Source of the DNA: Atherinomorus stipes
Taxonomy: Eukaryota; Chordata; Actinopteri; Atheriniformes; Atherinidae
Direction of reading: 5' to 3'
DNA length: 64,000 nt
Assembly (NCBI GenBank): GCA_023101725.1
Contig: JALJCO010003056.1
Span: 46,902-110,901 of the forward strand
Under the pieces are notes generated by a model. The model was not told the DNA's origin and ran no database searches. It saw nothing but the letters and a program-made list of their open reading frames with translations. Made by a program: the position numbers and the translations under genes. Positions 1 to 14,800 of this stretch are shown here, one piece after another (within the stretch, counting starts at the first letter, position 1; every line of letters starts with the position of its first letter).

Positions 1-314
1 TAAATGATGTAATATTCATTCCTTGTGCAAAATTAGAAAAATACCTCAACTTGTGTGTTTAACAAGTCAAACTTAATGACAGTTGTTCAAACAAAACTAA
101 TAGGATATGTGCATTATATCCTATATCCTATATATAAAACAAATAAACAATACCCCAAAACAGGGGATATTTGTTTATTTACACAAATGACTGTGTATGA
201 ACCCTGTTTACACAGAACATCCTAAAAGAAACTGTCTTTAGAAGTTGGAAAGTCTGTAAAAAAGAAGTTTTTGAGGAAGAAGAAATTTTTGTTTCTTTTA
301 GACTTTAGAAACAG

Positions 315-422
315 CGGCCTGATTGGTTAAATATCGGTTAAATATCGGTGGGGTGGCCGATGTCCGATACTCAGTTTTAAGGCCGATACTGAGAGGGGGC
401 CAATTAAATCGTGCATCCCTAG
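315..422. repeat. Interspersed repeat fragment with ATCGG motifs
   Basis: The stretch contains a tandem pair of ttaaatatcgg and further gccgat motifs, and ends gtgcatccctag. This wording resembles a dispersed teleost DNA-transposon-derived repeat that ends in GTGCATCCCTA. The family assignment is from memory and no terminal repeat or target duplication was found. Confidence 0.4.
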
Positions 423-1269
423 TTTCCGACCTTAAAGCTCTGTTTCTGACCCATTTTGATGGTACAGTTACTTCATTAAGCAGATTCCTGGGATAATCAT
501 CGCCATGCAGCATACTGAGGTGAGCCAACTGCGATTCATAACTTTGATTTCCTGCCCAGAGCATCATATAGCAGCTGTATTTTGCTTGACGGCTGTGCCA
601 CACGTCAGTAACTGGATATCAACACACCTGCCATTCTGAGAGACACAAGAGGACATTATCAGGGGAAAGCAAGGCAAAGAGAAAGATAAAGTAAAAGAGA
701 TACAGCTTGACAAGAATCAAGATTAGACATTTATTGGTTGGAGAGAGGTCAAAGAAGAGACAGGATGACATATCAGTCTTTGTGAGGGGGCGCTAAAGAG
801 GAAAACTGCCTAAGTTCAGTCTTGCTTTAAATCAAAACCTTGTACAGTATGTGTCAACATGAAAAAGCTTATTGGCTTTTAGCTCTGACAATAACTGCAC
901 ATTCATGATCAAAAACTATGTTGGAGCTTTATTTGTTGTGATAAAACTCATGTACCATTGTTACTTTTGATGCTTTTAAAGACATACTGAACTTCAGGCA
1001 TCATGAAACACAGCATTTTTTCAAACTTGTGGACCCTAAATAGTCTCATATTTGGTGCTCTGCTCTGATGCTTCCCTGACAGTTACCCTGGCAATTAGTG
1101 ATGCTGCTGTCTACATGCCATCCTGTGCTTTTATGTTTTTAACTGATGTCAGGAGTTCAAACCAGTCGCTGAGGAGTTGAACAGATAGCAATGGAAAGCC
1201 CTTCAGGACCTACCTTCCCCGTGCATTTTCTTTTTCTTTTTATACTCCCAGCCTCTCCTCCTCTATCCT

Positions 1270-1425
1270 TGGTTGGAGGGATAACCATCTACCCTTTCAG
1301 CAAAAGCCAGTGCCCTATCTGTCTCCCCGTGGCCTCCCTGTCTGCTCTCTCTTTCTCCTTCTCCTCTGCCTTCATCTCACTCTGGGGGGATAACCATCTA
1401 GCCTTTCAGCACAGGCCAGCTCTTT
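1270..1425. repeat. Imperfect tandem duplication, 109-bp period
   Basis: The segment gggataaccatcta followed by cctttcagca recurs at 1278 and 1387, with a similar pyrimidine-rich lead (ctcctcctctatcc against ctgccttcatctc). The surrounding DNA is a long CT-rich tract. No function is evident. Confidence 0.6.
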
Positions 1426-3781
1426 CTAATGACTGTTTCCAGTGAGGGAGTACAGTGGAGAAGCTTTGTCCCAGTGACTCTGATGTATTTCAGCAGCTTT
1501 GGGAAAAAAGGAAAGTCTTAAGCTTTTTTTTTTCCCTCACTGTTTTTCTGAACAGCATCATAAAGACTAAAATTTACTTTAATCTTGTGGCATAGTGAAA
1601 TGAGATAAGATTCTTGCTTCTTAAACCCCTTAGATTAAGCTTAAGCTAACATGAAACCAGTGCTCACGTGGATAATTAAGCTGCTAATTTGTTAATTATG
1701 TGACCTTTACAAAGCCAGCCGAACTGGTTCAGTAATGCATTAATCCAAAAGTACTGCAAAGCATCAAACTCATAAATGAAAGATCTGTATAGAGCGCAGT
1801 CACTTTGGGGTCACACTGCATGTGGAAAAGTTTTCACGACCCATAACAAGACTGCAATGTACAATTTGAAGGAAAGGTCAAGTTGAAAGACTTGACATTG
1901 GAATTAACCCAAAAAATAAAATGCAGGCATCAAAACTTAGGCGGAAAAAAGCTGGTAAAAAGGAGCGAGACGACATTTTTACAACTGAAACAAAGCTAAG
2001 CAGAACACTAATAAACCATATGAGGAAAAACATCTGTGAAGTCTATGACCACCATAGCTGTTTTAAGGAAAACATTACTGGAGTGCACGAAGGAGCAAAT
2101 AAATGATGGAGGCAAAGCTAGAAGCAAAGAGTTGAGGCTTCCAAACTCAGGAGCCTAGGTTTGACAAGCATTTAAGTTTTCTGCTTTCATAGAAGAAGCT
2201 ATGAAAAACCTTCTTTCAGGCCTGGACTGATAGGGGGATCAGACAGAGGAGTACAAAGTGAAAGACAGAAACATTCCTTTACACATCTTGTGCATTTACC
2301 TGTCAGAGCGCTGCAATAAAGCTGCTCCCACATGGGCAATATGCCAAGTTTTGACTTCTAAAGGCCTGCAGGGCCGTCTGTGGGAATCCAAACACCGGAG
2401 TGGTTCTGCAGTTGTGTCAAAGGAGCTGCATCTCAGCTTTTCATAATTCATTTACATTCTAACCTATTCACAGCTCTTATGTCTTTTACTCTGTATTTTT
2501 AAATATGTAGGCATTATTAACTCAGTTTTTTAACCTTAAAAGCTCTGTTTTTGTAAAAGTACAAATACACAATGCTTTTTGTGTTTTTGTTAATTGCACC
2601 TTATATTTTTCCCTTTAAGTGTCACATTCCAGCTTGACCTTTAAGCAGCAGAGTTTTACTTCAGTTCCGTGTCCTTCTGGATCTAATTTCCCTGGCAGCT
2701 TTGGCGAAGAGTAATTTGCTGTGGTTAACACTTATCTATTTGTGAAGAATGCTTGAATATGTTACAGCAAACCATAAATTCTCAAACCGCACATAATTTG
2801 TTAACTATCCCTATCAGCACTGAGAGGATGAACTCTTTTTTTTCCCCTCTTTGAAACTGCTCCAGCACTCAGAGGGTCATCCTGTGACAAGTCAACCTTT
2901 CACTTTCACACTGATGCATGTGAGATTTAGCTCAGGACTTTTCTTTTCTTTTTTCTCTTTTCTTATTGATATAATTATTTCACTACAACCAAATCCAACA
3001 ATCCAATCAAGTCTAAATATATTTATTTCAGAAACAGTTGTTGTTGATCTGCTAAATATGATTACATTATCATAAATGTGTTGTAAAAAGATCATAAAAG
3101 CCGGATGCTGGCAACAAAATAGCAACAACATGTTACATTTTTTGTGGTTTTGCTTTATTTAAAGGTTTTATATTTCACTTTTTTCATCCGTATTAAATCA
3201 ATATACCCTATGCAAGGTAGTGTGCTACCATTTAAATATTGCCATTTAATCGTCAGAGAGATAGAGCACACAGTGGTCTTTGCTTTTTGTAGCTGTAACA
3301 GAAGGACGTTTATAGTTGCCAATAATTATGCACAGCTGTGTGGGGAGCAAACACAAGGCAGGATCCAAGTTCTCTGCTGGGCCTACATTACCAAGAGGTA
3401 TGCTTTTAGAAACTAAACTTTCACACATTTTTTTTATTTGTTTTTTGTAAAATTTTGCTTAAAAAGGAAAAAAAAATGCCCTTGAATGCATCTCTGACTC
3501 ACTATTTTCACATTATTTACAGGCATAGCTTATTAACTGCACATTCTTAAAAACGCATAAACATCTGACATACAGTATGCCAACAACTACAAAGCCTATT
3601 TAACCATCATGCAGCAACGGTAGACAAATGTCTTTCACTTTTAGACCTAATTTCATTTTTTTCCACTAAATTACTTTCGAAAGCAAATAATGTAGCAGCT
3701 AAACTAAATCGGACCAATTGACCTTCATTCTTTTCATGCACCACTGACGTCCTGCAGATCAGATGACTCAGGTTCCCCAAA

Positions 3782-3796
3782 CCCCCCCCCCCCCCT
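3782..3796. repeat. C homopolymer
   Basis: About fifteen consecutive C bases form the run, a likely length-variable site and a place where assembly or sequencing errors are common. Confidence 0.8.
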
Positions 3797-5601
3797 TTCC
3801 CAACACACAACAAACACAGCTGGAGCAGTTCCTCAGACGTTACGTGTACTGTATGTGGTCAGGGCCCACGCTGCTTTGCGTCATGCAAGAGACATGTGAC
3901 ATCAGGGATGGTGGCCTACATTGAAGAGTAAGCCGCTGGCCTGGTAACTGAAAAGAGCTACTGTGGTGAGTGGTGCTCTGTGCTGTTTCATGGAGTGTCA
4001 TTGTGGTTTGTTGAGAGAACAAGAAAGCAGAAGACCAGAGACTTTATAGATCCAACATTCCCAAAACATTTTTGCCTTTGTCTTGGAGTGCCGCTGCTTC
4101 TAGTGGTTTCCACTCTGAGTCTGGATCCGTGTCCGTTCACCGTTTTCTACCTGCCTGCCAATATTTAGAAAATGTCCCATACTTTGTTTTCTCCCTGTTC
4201 ACCATGTGACTTTCATGTTTCTGTTTGTTTTTAGTGCCTTTGCCTGGCTTTCAGTGAGCCTTGTCTATCCGTCTGTTGTCAAGTCATTTCACTGACTCAC
4301 AGTGACTAAGAGGGGCCTGAAGTGTTAGCCTGCCCTGACCTGACTTCAAAATAGACAGCTTGGCACGCACGCCATTCTCACACATCACCACCAAAACAGG
4401 GCTTTCCTTGTACAGTGTTAGTTCCCATGTCAGACCTTCGTTCAGATCAGGCTTTAATATGACTCACTGGTTAATAGACTTATGAGCCATGAATTGAGAG
4501 CAATCATCGAAGCCCACGGCCATCTTCCATCTAATGGGTCTGATTGTCAGTTAACAGGAACACACACGATGAAACACACAGTTCTGTCTTTTGATTTGCT
4601 GATTGCAGCTCAGTGTTTCACGCTATGATCAGACCTTTTGCTCAGTTGTTTACTTTATGAAAGTGCTGGCATGCACAAAGGTGTGCACCCTCTGCATAAC
4701 TGTCTTTTGCAGTTTAATTTCCATCAAACCAATATTGTCACCATATGACAGGTGATGATGCTATTTATCTTCATCTATGATATAGCTAGACAAATGACAT
4801 GAAATAATACAGATAAGAGAAACGCCCCAAGACAAAGACTGCTGGCTAGCCCAAGACATAAATAAAACAAGCCAGTGTTTGAGAATCTGGGCAAGTGTGG
4901 ATTTGCTCTTGGAAGCCCAGATTCCCGGCCAGATTCCCAGCCAGAGGCGAAGGAAGGAAAGAAAGGGAGGGGTTTGTGTGCGTTTCTTTCTGTGTGTGTT
5001 TGCGGGTGTGCATGGGGAATGAGTGAAGTGAAGGAGGAACTGAGCGCTTGTCTGTGCTTTGATCTAATGACTGAAGCAGAGATCAGTCGTGTTCTCTCCA
5101 AGAAAAGATCTATAATCAGATCACCTCACTTTTAGTACTCATCTGATTCATTATTTGCGATTAAAGGAGCCCTGACTGAGGATTTGACAACCTTCCTATC
5201 TGACTTTAAAAATGGTTAAAAAGGAGTGGCAGGGGCGTGTCCTAGTAAGACTAAAGATGGTGACTGATGGGTTTTTGTGAACGCTTTTGTTCTGTGGCAA
5301 CAGAGAGAAAAGGATTGCTGGATCACATTCAAAACATCCATCCTTTATGAAATTTGTGTTCAGGATTTCTATTCAAATCTAATGAGAAACAGAGCACATG
5401 CTGCTTATTTTTGTGTGGAACTAAAGTCTATCTTGCCTGAGTGATGTTATCATAATTATTAATTTATATTCATAGCAGCAGACAGGAAAAGAGTGTCTTT
5501 AGAAGCCCATGTTTTCATTCCTCTAAAGCGAATGCAGCACTAAAAGTTAATGTCCCACATTATTTCACTTTTATAAAACTTTTAAAGATAAGATCATGGT
5601 T

Positions 5602-5880
5602 AGTCAGTCGCTTATCCAGTTCAGGGTTGCGGGAGCCTATCCCAGCTTTTATCAGGCAAGAGGTGGGGTACACCCTGGACAGGTCGCCAGTCTGTCGCAG
5701 GGCCAACACAGAGAGACAGAAAACCATTCACACTCACTTTCATTCCTAGGGGCAATTTAGAGTGATCAATTAACCTAACATGCATGTCTTTGGACTGTGG
5801 GAGGAAGCCGGAGTACCCGGAGAGAACCCGGGTTCTTACTGTGAGGCTGCGGTGCTAACCACCACGCCACCGTGCAGCCC
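5602..5880 (-). mobile_element. tRNA-headed SINE with L2-like tail, flanked by 13-bp duplications
   Basis: Read on the minus strand it starts gggctgcacggtggcgtggt with tRNA-like A-box and GGGTTC B-box-like sequence. It continues through the familiar ggaggaagccgga/catgcatgtctttgg segment (seen here in reverse) and ends in a tail meaning 'aactggataagcg'. The identical 13-mer taagatcatggtt lies at 5589-5601 and 5881-5893, a clean target-site duplication from retrotransposition. This repeat is very common in teleosts. It could instead be called a truncated L2 LINE 3' end, but the tRNA-like head favours a SINE. Confidence 0.8.
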
Positions 5881-8800
5881 TAAGATCATGGTTTATTTCA
5901 TTTATTTATTTTCTTTATTTTTATTAGGAATGTATTGGGATGTGCAATCTCATATTTGAGGTTCTTCTGGTCAAGATGGCAGCAAATTCAACCAAAAAAC
6001 AAACAAACAAAAAAAGTTACCCATAAAATATTCTCCAATTTTAGCTAATATAAGATCAGAAAAAGTTTTCAGTTAAATAATCAGGTCATCATTTATGTAT
6101 CTTTGAAACACTGGAGCATTTAGATCTGTTTCATGGAGCATTATCCTGCACAAAGATCATGGCCTTATTGAATGCAGACTTCCTCCCATATTGCTGCTGA
6201 AGGAAAGGATCTCTGAGAAACTGGCAGCAGTTTTAGGAGGTGATATTTTGGAAAAAGTCCTGTTAACGCATCGCTTTTAAGTTTTTCTTATTTTACCAGA
6301 GGTTCTGATGATGCCTACTAATGTTCACCTTTATCAGATATTATTTTCTAAACTCACACCCCCTATCATCTAACAAATACTTATAATCTGAAAATGTGGA
6401 AGCAGCTGTATGAAGCAGTCAGAATTATATGTTTTGGAATCAATAAGCTGAAAAAGATCCCTACAAATAAGTCTTAGTCAGAATACTCAGCTACTCTCTG
6501 GTGCCCTCTTTTCCCCTCTCTTTCTTTTCCCAGCTTTGTTTGCGTTCAACTTTTTTTTCTTTTTATCACACCGGCTCTTTCATGTGTTCACCTGCCTGCA
6601 GCTGCACCACCCAGCAGAACTCTGAGTCTGTGTTTCTGACTGAGTGTGATTTAGCTCTTGTTGCTTTGACAGGCCCTGACAACAGCAGGTCAGCTTCTGT
6701 GTGTCAGCCTCTGTACCACTGAACAGCACAGGGCAGAGGGGAACTGGCAACTTTGTTTGTTCTTTCACCAGCAGGACACAGTCCTGCCACTGAGGGAGAC
6801 TTGAAAGTCTACAGGAGTCAGGCCTTGAGCTTTTTCTCACACACAAACGCAGATGACTTCTCACAGGCGCATAAACATTATGCAGTTTTATCTTCAGTTT
6901 CTTTGCTTGTCTCACTCTGAGTGTAAGCACATTTTTTTCCCATGCAGTGCTGGCAATGTACCGAGTTGGTACATTCTAGGATTTATAAACTACTGATTAT
7001 AAAGCAGTTATATTAATGGAAAATAAAAATTGAAAAACTGTTAAATTACCCAACAAAGAAATATTGCAATAGTAACCTGATGCAAGGAAGCCAACATATC
7101 CCTGAGTTTGCTCTACTTCCTCCACTTTCTGAGAAAAGTATCTTTCATTTTCGCTGCCAAACACACTCATAGACACATTAGATTGTGCCTGGTTATGCTT
7201 GTTCTCTAATTGCTGCTGAGCAGGTAAAATAGGCTTTGTGTGTGGAAACTGCTGTGGGGTGGAGAGGCGTTCAACAGCTGAGCTCTGTGTGGGTTTGGAA
7301 AATCTGAACAATGAGTTGAAAGGTGTTAAAATGATTCACTATCCTCTAGAGTTTGTTAAATAAAAGAAAAAAAAAAACCTAGTGTCACTTCTGTCATCAA
7401 TGTAGAAAGATATTTACTGTAACTGTGGGCCTCAATACAGTGAAGTACAGCTTAATTATTTACTCTAACTGCGAGCTGCGAAAAGAATATGATTTTGCCA
7501 TTAAAAAAATCGCATCTATCAAAGCAGATCTTATACATGAGCTCCCTCCACAACTTCAGTCAATGTGGAAAAATAAAGCAATCATTGAAAAACAGCTTTA
7601 ACTCATCAGTCTTGTCTTCTGTGAAAAGCCTGAGTTGCTCCTGTGGATGTCTGAAGCTGCCTTATAGTTGTTTCCAGCCAACAATATTGCAACTTTATCT
7701 TTTGAAAAGAGCATCTGTCCCTCCTCATCCTCCCTTATTGTTTTGTTTTTGTCAAATTTCTAGACTTAACTGTTTTGTGACACAGAAGCATCCCCTTTTT
7801 TATGTGAAGTGACAGGATGTTGAGTAACGCATACCAGCTGTTAACACCACAAAATACCCACCTACGTGCACTCCAAAACAACCCAAATTGTTCATCTTCC
7901 CTCAACATGTAGTTATTTTGTGATACTCTGATTTATCACGAACAGATAAGTTTTCTCAGATTAACTTCTCCACTCACCTCATCCACCACTAGTTTATCTC
8001 ACTTTTGCATTCATATGTATGCACACTGACATTCAGCGAGTAATGTGACAGACAGGGAAGCACAAGTTGGGGCATGTCTGTAACCAGCAGGCAAAGGGTG
8101 GGTTATAGGGTGTAACTAGGACAGTGTATTGTTGGATGTGTTATTCCTGTTAGGTCTAAGTAAATTACATTCCCCCACATTCCAGGTCAGTTAAGTTTAT
8201 GCTATGTTGAGGCAACACAAAAAGAAAAGAAAAGTAAAAATGAAAGAACTAAACAAGTAGAATCCAACAGTGGGAACAGATAGCAGAGATGACACAGAAG
8301 GCAGGGCACGGTTGGGCAAGTTGGCAGACTGGTTGAAAATATCCAACACCGCATCGTCCCTTTTTGACAGCGCCTGCAATGAATAAGTGAATTGGACAGG
8401 CTGCTGCCTCCATTTAATACAGCTGGCATTCTTTGGTTACTTATCGACCACAGGGACTTGTGTGTTTGTGTGTGAATGGGAGAAAGCAGCAGAGAGATAC
8501 TTCGAAGGAGAGAAGAGCACAAAGGCCAAATGTTTGTGTGCATTTGTGCATGTGTGACATTTTGTGCCTGTCCTGGCCGAGTCCACAGTCAAGCATGTTT
8601 CTCAGGGCTACAGCAACTTAATTACAAAACCTGTTGTAATCCATCATGTTCCTTATAAATCATAGCTCCCCCTTAGAGAGCTGAAAAAGCTCTAGGATCC
8701 CGCAGATTCTTATTGACCCGTTGCAAATGTTGCCGGCATGGGCTGCTGGGCTAAACATTCATGTAATGGATTTTCGTCCACTCGATTGTCTGATAGAAAG

Positions 8801-11800
8801 TTTTACTTCAGTTTGTCTCTCTTTCTCGCCCACTCAAATTCTTCTCTCATAACATTTGTAATCGCCAGCTCTAATCCATTTTGATCTGTATACAGTGACA
8901 CTATCACTGCTCTCAAGGCTGATGCTCCAGCATCTGGTTCACATCTGTTGCTATGGGAGATGATATAAACGATCAGATAAACAGGGATGTCGTCCATTAT
9001 TATTTTATTCTCTTGAACAGTCAGTTACCTCAAGTCTAAACATTTTTTTCATTTTCAATTAGTCTTACTGGTCACATCTTCCAAGGGTGGTTAGTAAATA
9101 CCTGATATTAAGATTTCTTTTACAGCTTATGAAAAGTTATTCTTCCCTTGTGGGATGCATTTTAGGTATGCTCACCAGAGGACAGGTTTGCAGATGAGAG
9201 TTATAACTTCTGTGTCTATGTGGGCAGAAACAGCATGATGCATAATCATACACATAGTTAAATCATTTCAAAACAGCCCCTAATTTACCAAATTACACAC
9301 ATAGCCCTTTCTTTTGCCTCTTTGGGTCAAAATTACATAAGTCACATCAAGAACTGCTTTGTCCTCTTGTCTTTAGTTACATTCTGTACAGACACATCCC
9401 CTCCCATGCTCTACATAGTGCCTATGTAGTTCAGTCCATGTCACTCCAAAATGCTGACTACTATTAGTGTTAATCACAGCCAGTGCTGTTCAACTCTAAC
9501 TGAGCAGTCTATTCCCCACAGCCCACATCATTACATTATCACATTATCACATTAGCCGTTTAGTCATTCGTTTCTACTGTAGTCAAAATGAGTAGTTGGT
9601 TAAACTTTTTCAGTCCAGTTATTATGAGTCTAATTCAAGTCAAGTGAGGAAAAGATCACCTGTTCAGTCCAGCATTACAGAGCAGTAGCATTCATGAATC
9701 TTCTGGGACAGTACATTGGTGCCTGCATAGCCAAATAGCTATCAGGTCATTTAGCAGTGCAGATAGACAAACTGGGCTGAAGGAAAGTGGCATGTTAAAT
9801 CAGTCGACCTCAGTAGTAATGTGTTATAAATGTGTTGTGTGCTGCCACCTCGTCTGGTTCGAGGAAGCTATTTATATGACTCCCAGTGTGGCTCACATTA
9901 CCATGCTGAGGATCTGGGGTCTGTAGGTGAAAGCTCGGGTAGCCTGTGGGTCATTCCCTGTGTGTGAAAGTTAAGAGTACAAAGAAAGCCCTGATGGGCT
10001 CACAGTAAAAAGGCATGTAGGGTGGTAGCTAGACAGACAACACAGTGTTGTCTATAATGAGCATTTGTCAGACTGGTATGTGAAATTTCAGTGTGCAGTT
10101 GGTGGATCAGACATGTCAACCTCTGCTGCCAAACAGCCTTGTTCTGCTTCATCTGTTTAACCCTAATCCACTGTTCAAGAGAGGTGTGTGGGTGTGTGCC
10201 CATGTGTGTGATTCCTAGTGTTCTATGAATGTTTTCCCTAGCACTGGCAATAATCCATGGGCACACACACAGACACACACGCATGCGTGTGCTTGCACTC
10301 ACTGACCAATGGCTGGATTAGGCTGCTAATCCTTTTCGTCTCACAGCACATCCATGCATGTACACACACACACTGTACATTGTCATTCATACAGTTTCAG
10401 TTATGCAATGTAAGTCATTACCAGGAGCCATCAGTTATGTCAGTGTGATTACAGCCGAGCCATTTGGTCAAATGAACTTCACAAAAGAAGTACAGAGATA
10501 TGCCAGCTGTTCATATGAAATGCATCTTCATTTTTTCCTTAATAAACCCAGAATACTTTCGCAGAAGGGTTTACTTTCTAGTCTGCACTCAAGCCCTACC
10601 CTAGTCCCCATTAGTTACTTAAAATATCGTTACTCTTATCAAGAACTTGACTTAAAGCTGTTTATTCTCTTTGAACTCACAAATGTTGATCCAACTCAAA
10701 AATTTCATGCATGGATTCATGGCTTTTGGCAAGATGTGGAATTGATGATAATAGTTATGTAATATGTTGTGAAACTGACTTAGACACAAATGAGACAAGA
10801 TATTATTAATAGATGGCTGTAACCAAAGTGATGTTCAGTATGCACTTTCACTAAAATAGTCATTTATTCAGTTTGATGCCATGGCGTTTATGCCTTGTCT
10901 GAAATAAAACAGTCAAACAGAAAAGTGCATGACTGTATAAGTTAAACTGATTAGAAGTTTGAGTAGTGAGCTTCTTTATCTTTTGCAGAGCTACATCAAG
11001 CAGATGTTAGCTACCACATCTTCCCTCTGGTCAACATGTGACTTTTATCCAGGCAAGAAAAATGCAGATCTTTTTTTTTTTTCTGTTTCCGTATTGTAAA
11101 CCACAAAACAAGTAAACACATTATAAGTGGATTCATTTTAAAGGATTCGTATGTTTAACATATATGTGGTGGTTATTTATGATTACCTGCTTATGCAGTA
11201 TTTGAAATCTAAAAACAGAGAATCAGTAAATAAAGAAATATTCATATGAAATGCTGTTAGACAATATTATCAACTTTTCTGCCTCTTTTGTAACAGTTGT
11301 CACAATTATGATTGGCTTAAACGTGTGCAATCTTCAAAGGAATAATATCAAATGAGAAATTCTTCACCAGTGTGAAGGACAAGGAATCTGAGGTTCTTTA
11401 TAATCTGCGTAACTTGGAGCTTGAAGAAAAGAAATCCATTAACACAGTGAATGTTCTGAATAGACCAGCTTAAATTTGTGTGCAGTGTCTTTAGCCAGCA
11501 TAACACCTGCACAGGTTAATACATTCTAAACCAGTGAGACAAATGTAGCGTTTAAACTGATCACAGGGCTGTGCATTTAACTGGGAGACGCTGTGTTTGG
11601 TTTTCATTACCTTTTAAGTGGCCACAGACCAGAAAGAAACAAACTTAATGCGACTGTCTGAGAAACAGTGACCTAACTGGACAAGAACAGAATTCTTGTG
11701 TTTTGACTCCCACAGCAGTGAGGCTTTGAGTCATTCTTAATTTCCTGTTGCCCTCTCCTCTCTTTGTGTTTCCCACCATCTCTAAAAGCCTCTGACTGTC

Positions 11801-14800
11801 AGTCTCTCCCATACTTTATCGCAGTGTGCATGACCTTATTCTGCCTTTCCAGATTGCTGTTTAATAGGAGCCTTCCTCCCTGGTGAACAATGATAAGCTA
11901 ATGGTCGGGAAATTTAACAGCCATGTCTTTCAAGGAGAAAAAAAAAGAGAAAGAGAGAAGTGACGAAGGACTGTTTCAGCCTTAAAAGGAACAATTAGTT
12001 AGCTTAATTTTGCCCTCATGGATAGATTAGTATTTGTGTGGGTGGTCAGTATGCATATGAGTCATTTTAAGGTGATTGACTTGCAACCTCTGCACTGACT
12101 GGTATTGCTGTAGGCGGTCCAGTAATGCTCCTATTATTCATTTCAGTGTTTGAATTTGGCCTGATCTTATTGATTTTGACAGTTACCTGTGCACCAGCTG
12201 TACAGTCACTTAAAACTCTGTTAATCATTGTCCCTTGTGGGACAGACGCTGTTTATCTGGCAATGCATGACAAGCACTGCAAGCATTTAAGAAAGTTTCT
12301 TGAGACTAGTAGAACTCAGAAACAATAATTAATATAAGCAATGAAGATGAGTTAGAGATTTTGTTTAACTGTCTCTTTGCTAGGTTAGATACTAAAATGA
12401 GATATACGTTGTCTGATAGATGCAGACATTTGGGCATCTGAAGCATTAACTGCACTCTCCACTGCCAACTTGAAGATTCTCATTCACCTGTCCTCTTCTG
12501 ATTTCACTTGCATCTTCTGGCTTTGAGATCAAAAGTGTATGTGTGCGTTTGAGATGCAGAAGGAAGGAATGGAAGCATTTAAAAGTAGGGGAACCATGTC
12601 TGGTGGTAAGTGCACACTTCCTTTTGCACTTTTATAGAGAGAGGCTTGCTGTCCTTCTCACCCAAATAGAAACAGACACTCACACATTCTGCAGTTTACT
12701 GAGTCAAATGGATGAGACTGCTCTGTCTGTAACATTAGCTGACTTTAAGGTTAGCCATCTGGAAGCATAATGCTCTGTTACAGGCGACCTTTCTTGCTAT
12801 ATGGCAAATGTGTGCTGTTATTTGCACAGAAGAATTGACTCTTTGCAGACCGTGCTACGGTCTGGTTGCATCTGAAAGCATCACGCCTCCTGCTATCCAT
12901 GTGGATCAATGGCTATGTTCTTTGTCTTTGAATGGGCAGACGTCAAGTACATTACATTGGAAGGAGTGGTCACAGGCAAATAATACACCTACTCACTAAC
13001 TTGCCTTTTAAGAAGTCATCACAGGGGATGACAGATTGCAGCTGGTCTGAAAAAGTACAGCGTGCTATTCTTTAATCATTCTTCCCTTTAACTCTGTTTT
13101 TTCTTCTTTTTCCTTTGTTCTGTGATCTTTCTGTCCTCTCCTTCTCAATTATTTTCTGTCTTATTCACAATCACACAGATTTATTCAACTTTCTGTCACG
13201 ATGCGTGGGTGTGAGCCACATCATTACCAGTAAGAGCGTGCTGAGATGCTCAGTGTCACCTTTCCCTCTGATCTTGCCAGCCTTTCCTCCTCTTTGGTGT
13301 TTGAACAGGAGAATTGCATTAAGATACACCACTTCAGAGTTGGACTGGACCAGGCACTCTTAAGACAGTTATGGAAACCTGCTTGACACCTCATCATTAC
13401 AGTACATGGATTCTTCTCACACTAAAACTCATTCTACAGCTTAAATTATGGACAGGATGGGGTGCCCACTAATGGATTCAGACAACAGCTACTGTAAATG
13501 AAGGTAAAACACTTACTGTAATCTGAACCAGAGCCCAGAAAAATCAGTCTTTAGAGATCAAAAAAAAAGAGGATGGCAGCAGAATCGATGTCTCATCATA
13601 CCATGCCTACAGCCTTGCTTTGAGCTTATGCTCTGCCAGGTGCATGATAATGACAGCCTTAGAGACGTTAAATCATTAATCCAGCACTTACTGTACGTGT
13701 GTTTACTGAATCTGCATGTGCCTTTGTGCACACTACGTAAAGCGTTACATGCGTAGTCAGTTGCACAGCTTTTTTGACTAAATTGGGGCTTTGACTTGCT
13801 ATTATAATGATCTTATCTTAAGAATTACCTTATCTTATTTAACAAATACTGCATTATGCTTCAGTCTAATCCGTGGCAAGAGCTGAAAAAATATTTTTGG
13901 TTTCATATTATGAAATCCTTTTAGATTCTTTTTCTGCAGCTGTAGTTCTTGTCATTAGTGTACTCTGTACTATGTAGCTTCAATAAAACTAGAGTTCTCT
14001 GTCTTGTTACTTAACTGTTCTCTTTAAATGATTACAAAACGGTAATGGCCTCAAATCGAGGATAAATGTTACTTTAAAGGTCGACATGTGACTATGGGTC
14101 TGTATGCATTCATGTGTATCTAAAGTGTACATTTGAGTGAAGCCTTGTGCTGTTACAAACTGTTCAAGACCACACAAGAGAATCTCAAAGGGACCTCAAG
14201 TAGGGAAGAGAACAAAAAGGGAAAGGAATGCTCCTGAGGTGGGAATCTCAGCGAAGCAATTAAAATGTTTTATTTAATGCTTTAAGATATAAGTCACCGA
14301 TTGAGATGCAGCTGTTTGTTGGTCCAGGCAAATGAAAACTCTACAACCTGCACTGCAAACAGTGCTTTACACAAACGTACTGTAAGCAAATGTACACTAA
14401 ATATCAAATAACAGTGCTGTAAATGTAGTGCCCCCTCTTTTGTCATTTCTTTTGTATTGTTAATGTATCTTTTCAACCAAAAGATCACACACTGGCCTGG
14501 TTCAAATAAGCAGCATCATGTTGACACATTGATTAAGAAAGACACTAATCCAAAGAAACTATGTGTCCGTGTGTTCATGGCCGTTTGGAGAGCAATTGTC
14601 TCACACAGAGTGAAAGGCATTGCCAGAAGAATCCTGGTTGCAGAGGTGCTGCACTGGATACAGTTAATGCTTTTAATACACACAAGTTATAAACAACAGC
14701 TCACACTAAACTCAAATGTGACCTTGATGCCTCTGGGGCCCGTCTAAGCTCAGTCATGGTCACCATACTATCTGCCTCTTTACAACAGTATTTGTAATAA

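Noticed and set aside
1191..1445. 84-codon open frame with a hydrophobic start that resembles a signal peptide; considered as gpc1 exon 1
   Set aside because: It contains none of the glypican N-terminal residues or cysteines, lies in a CT-rich tandem duplication and ends in a stop rather than a donor in phase 1.
5820..5880. tRNA gene on the minus strand
   Set aside because: Only the SINE head resembles A and B boxes. No full cloverleaf is present and the flanking target duplication shows it is a retroposon.
10358..10762. 134-codon open frame
   Set aside because: Low-complexity start within CA repeats, no domain pattern, no splice context and no similarity I recognise.
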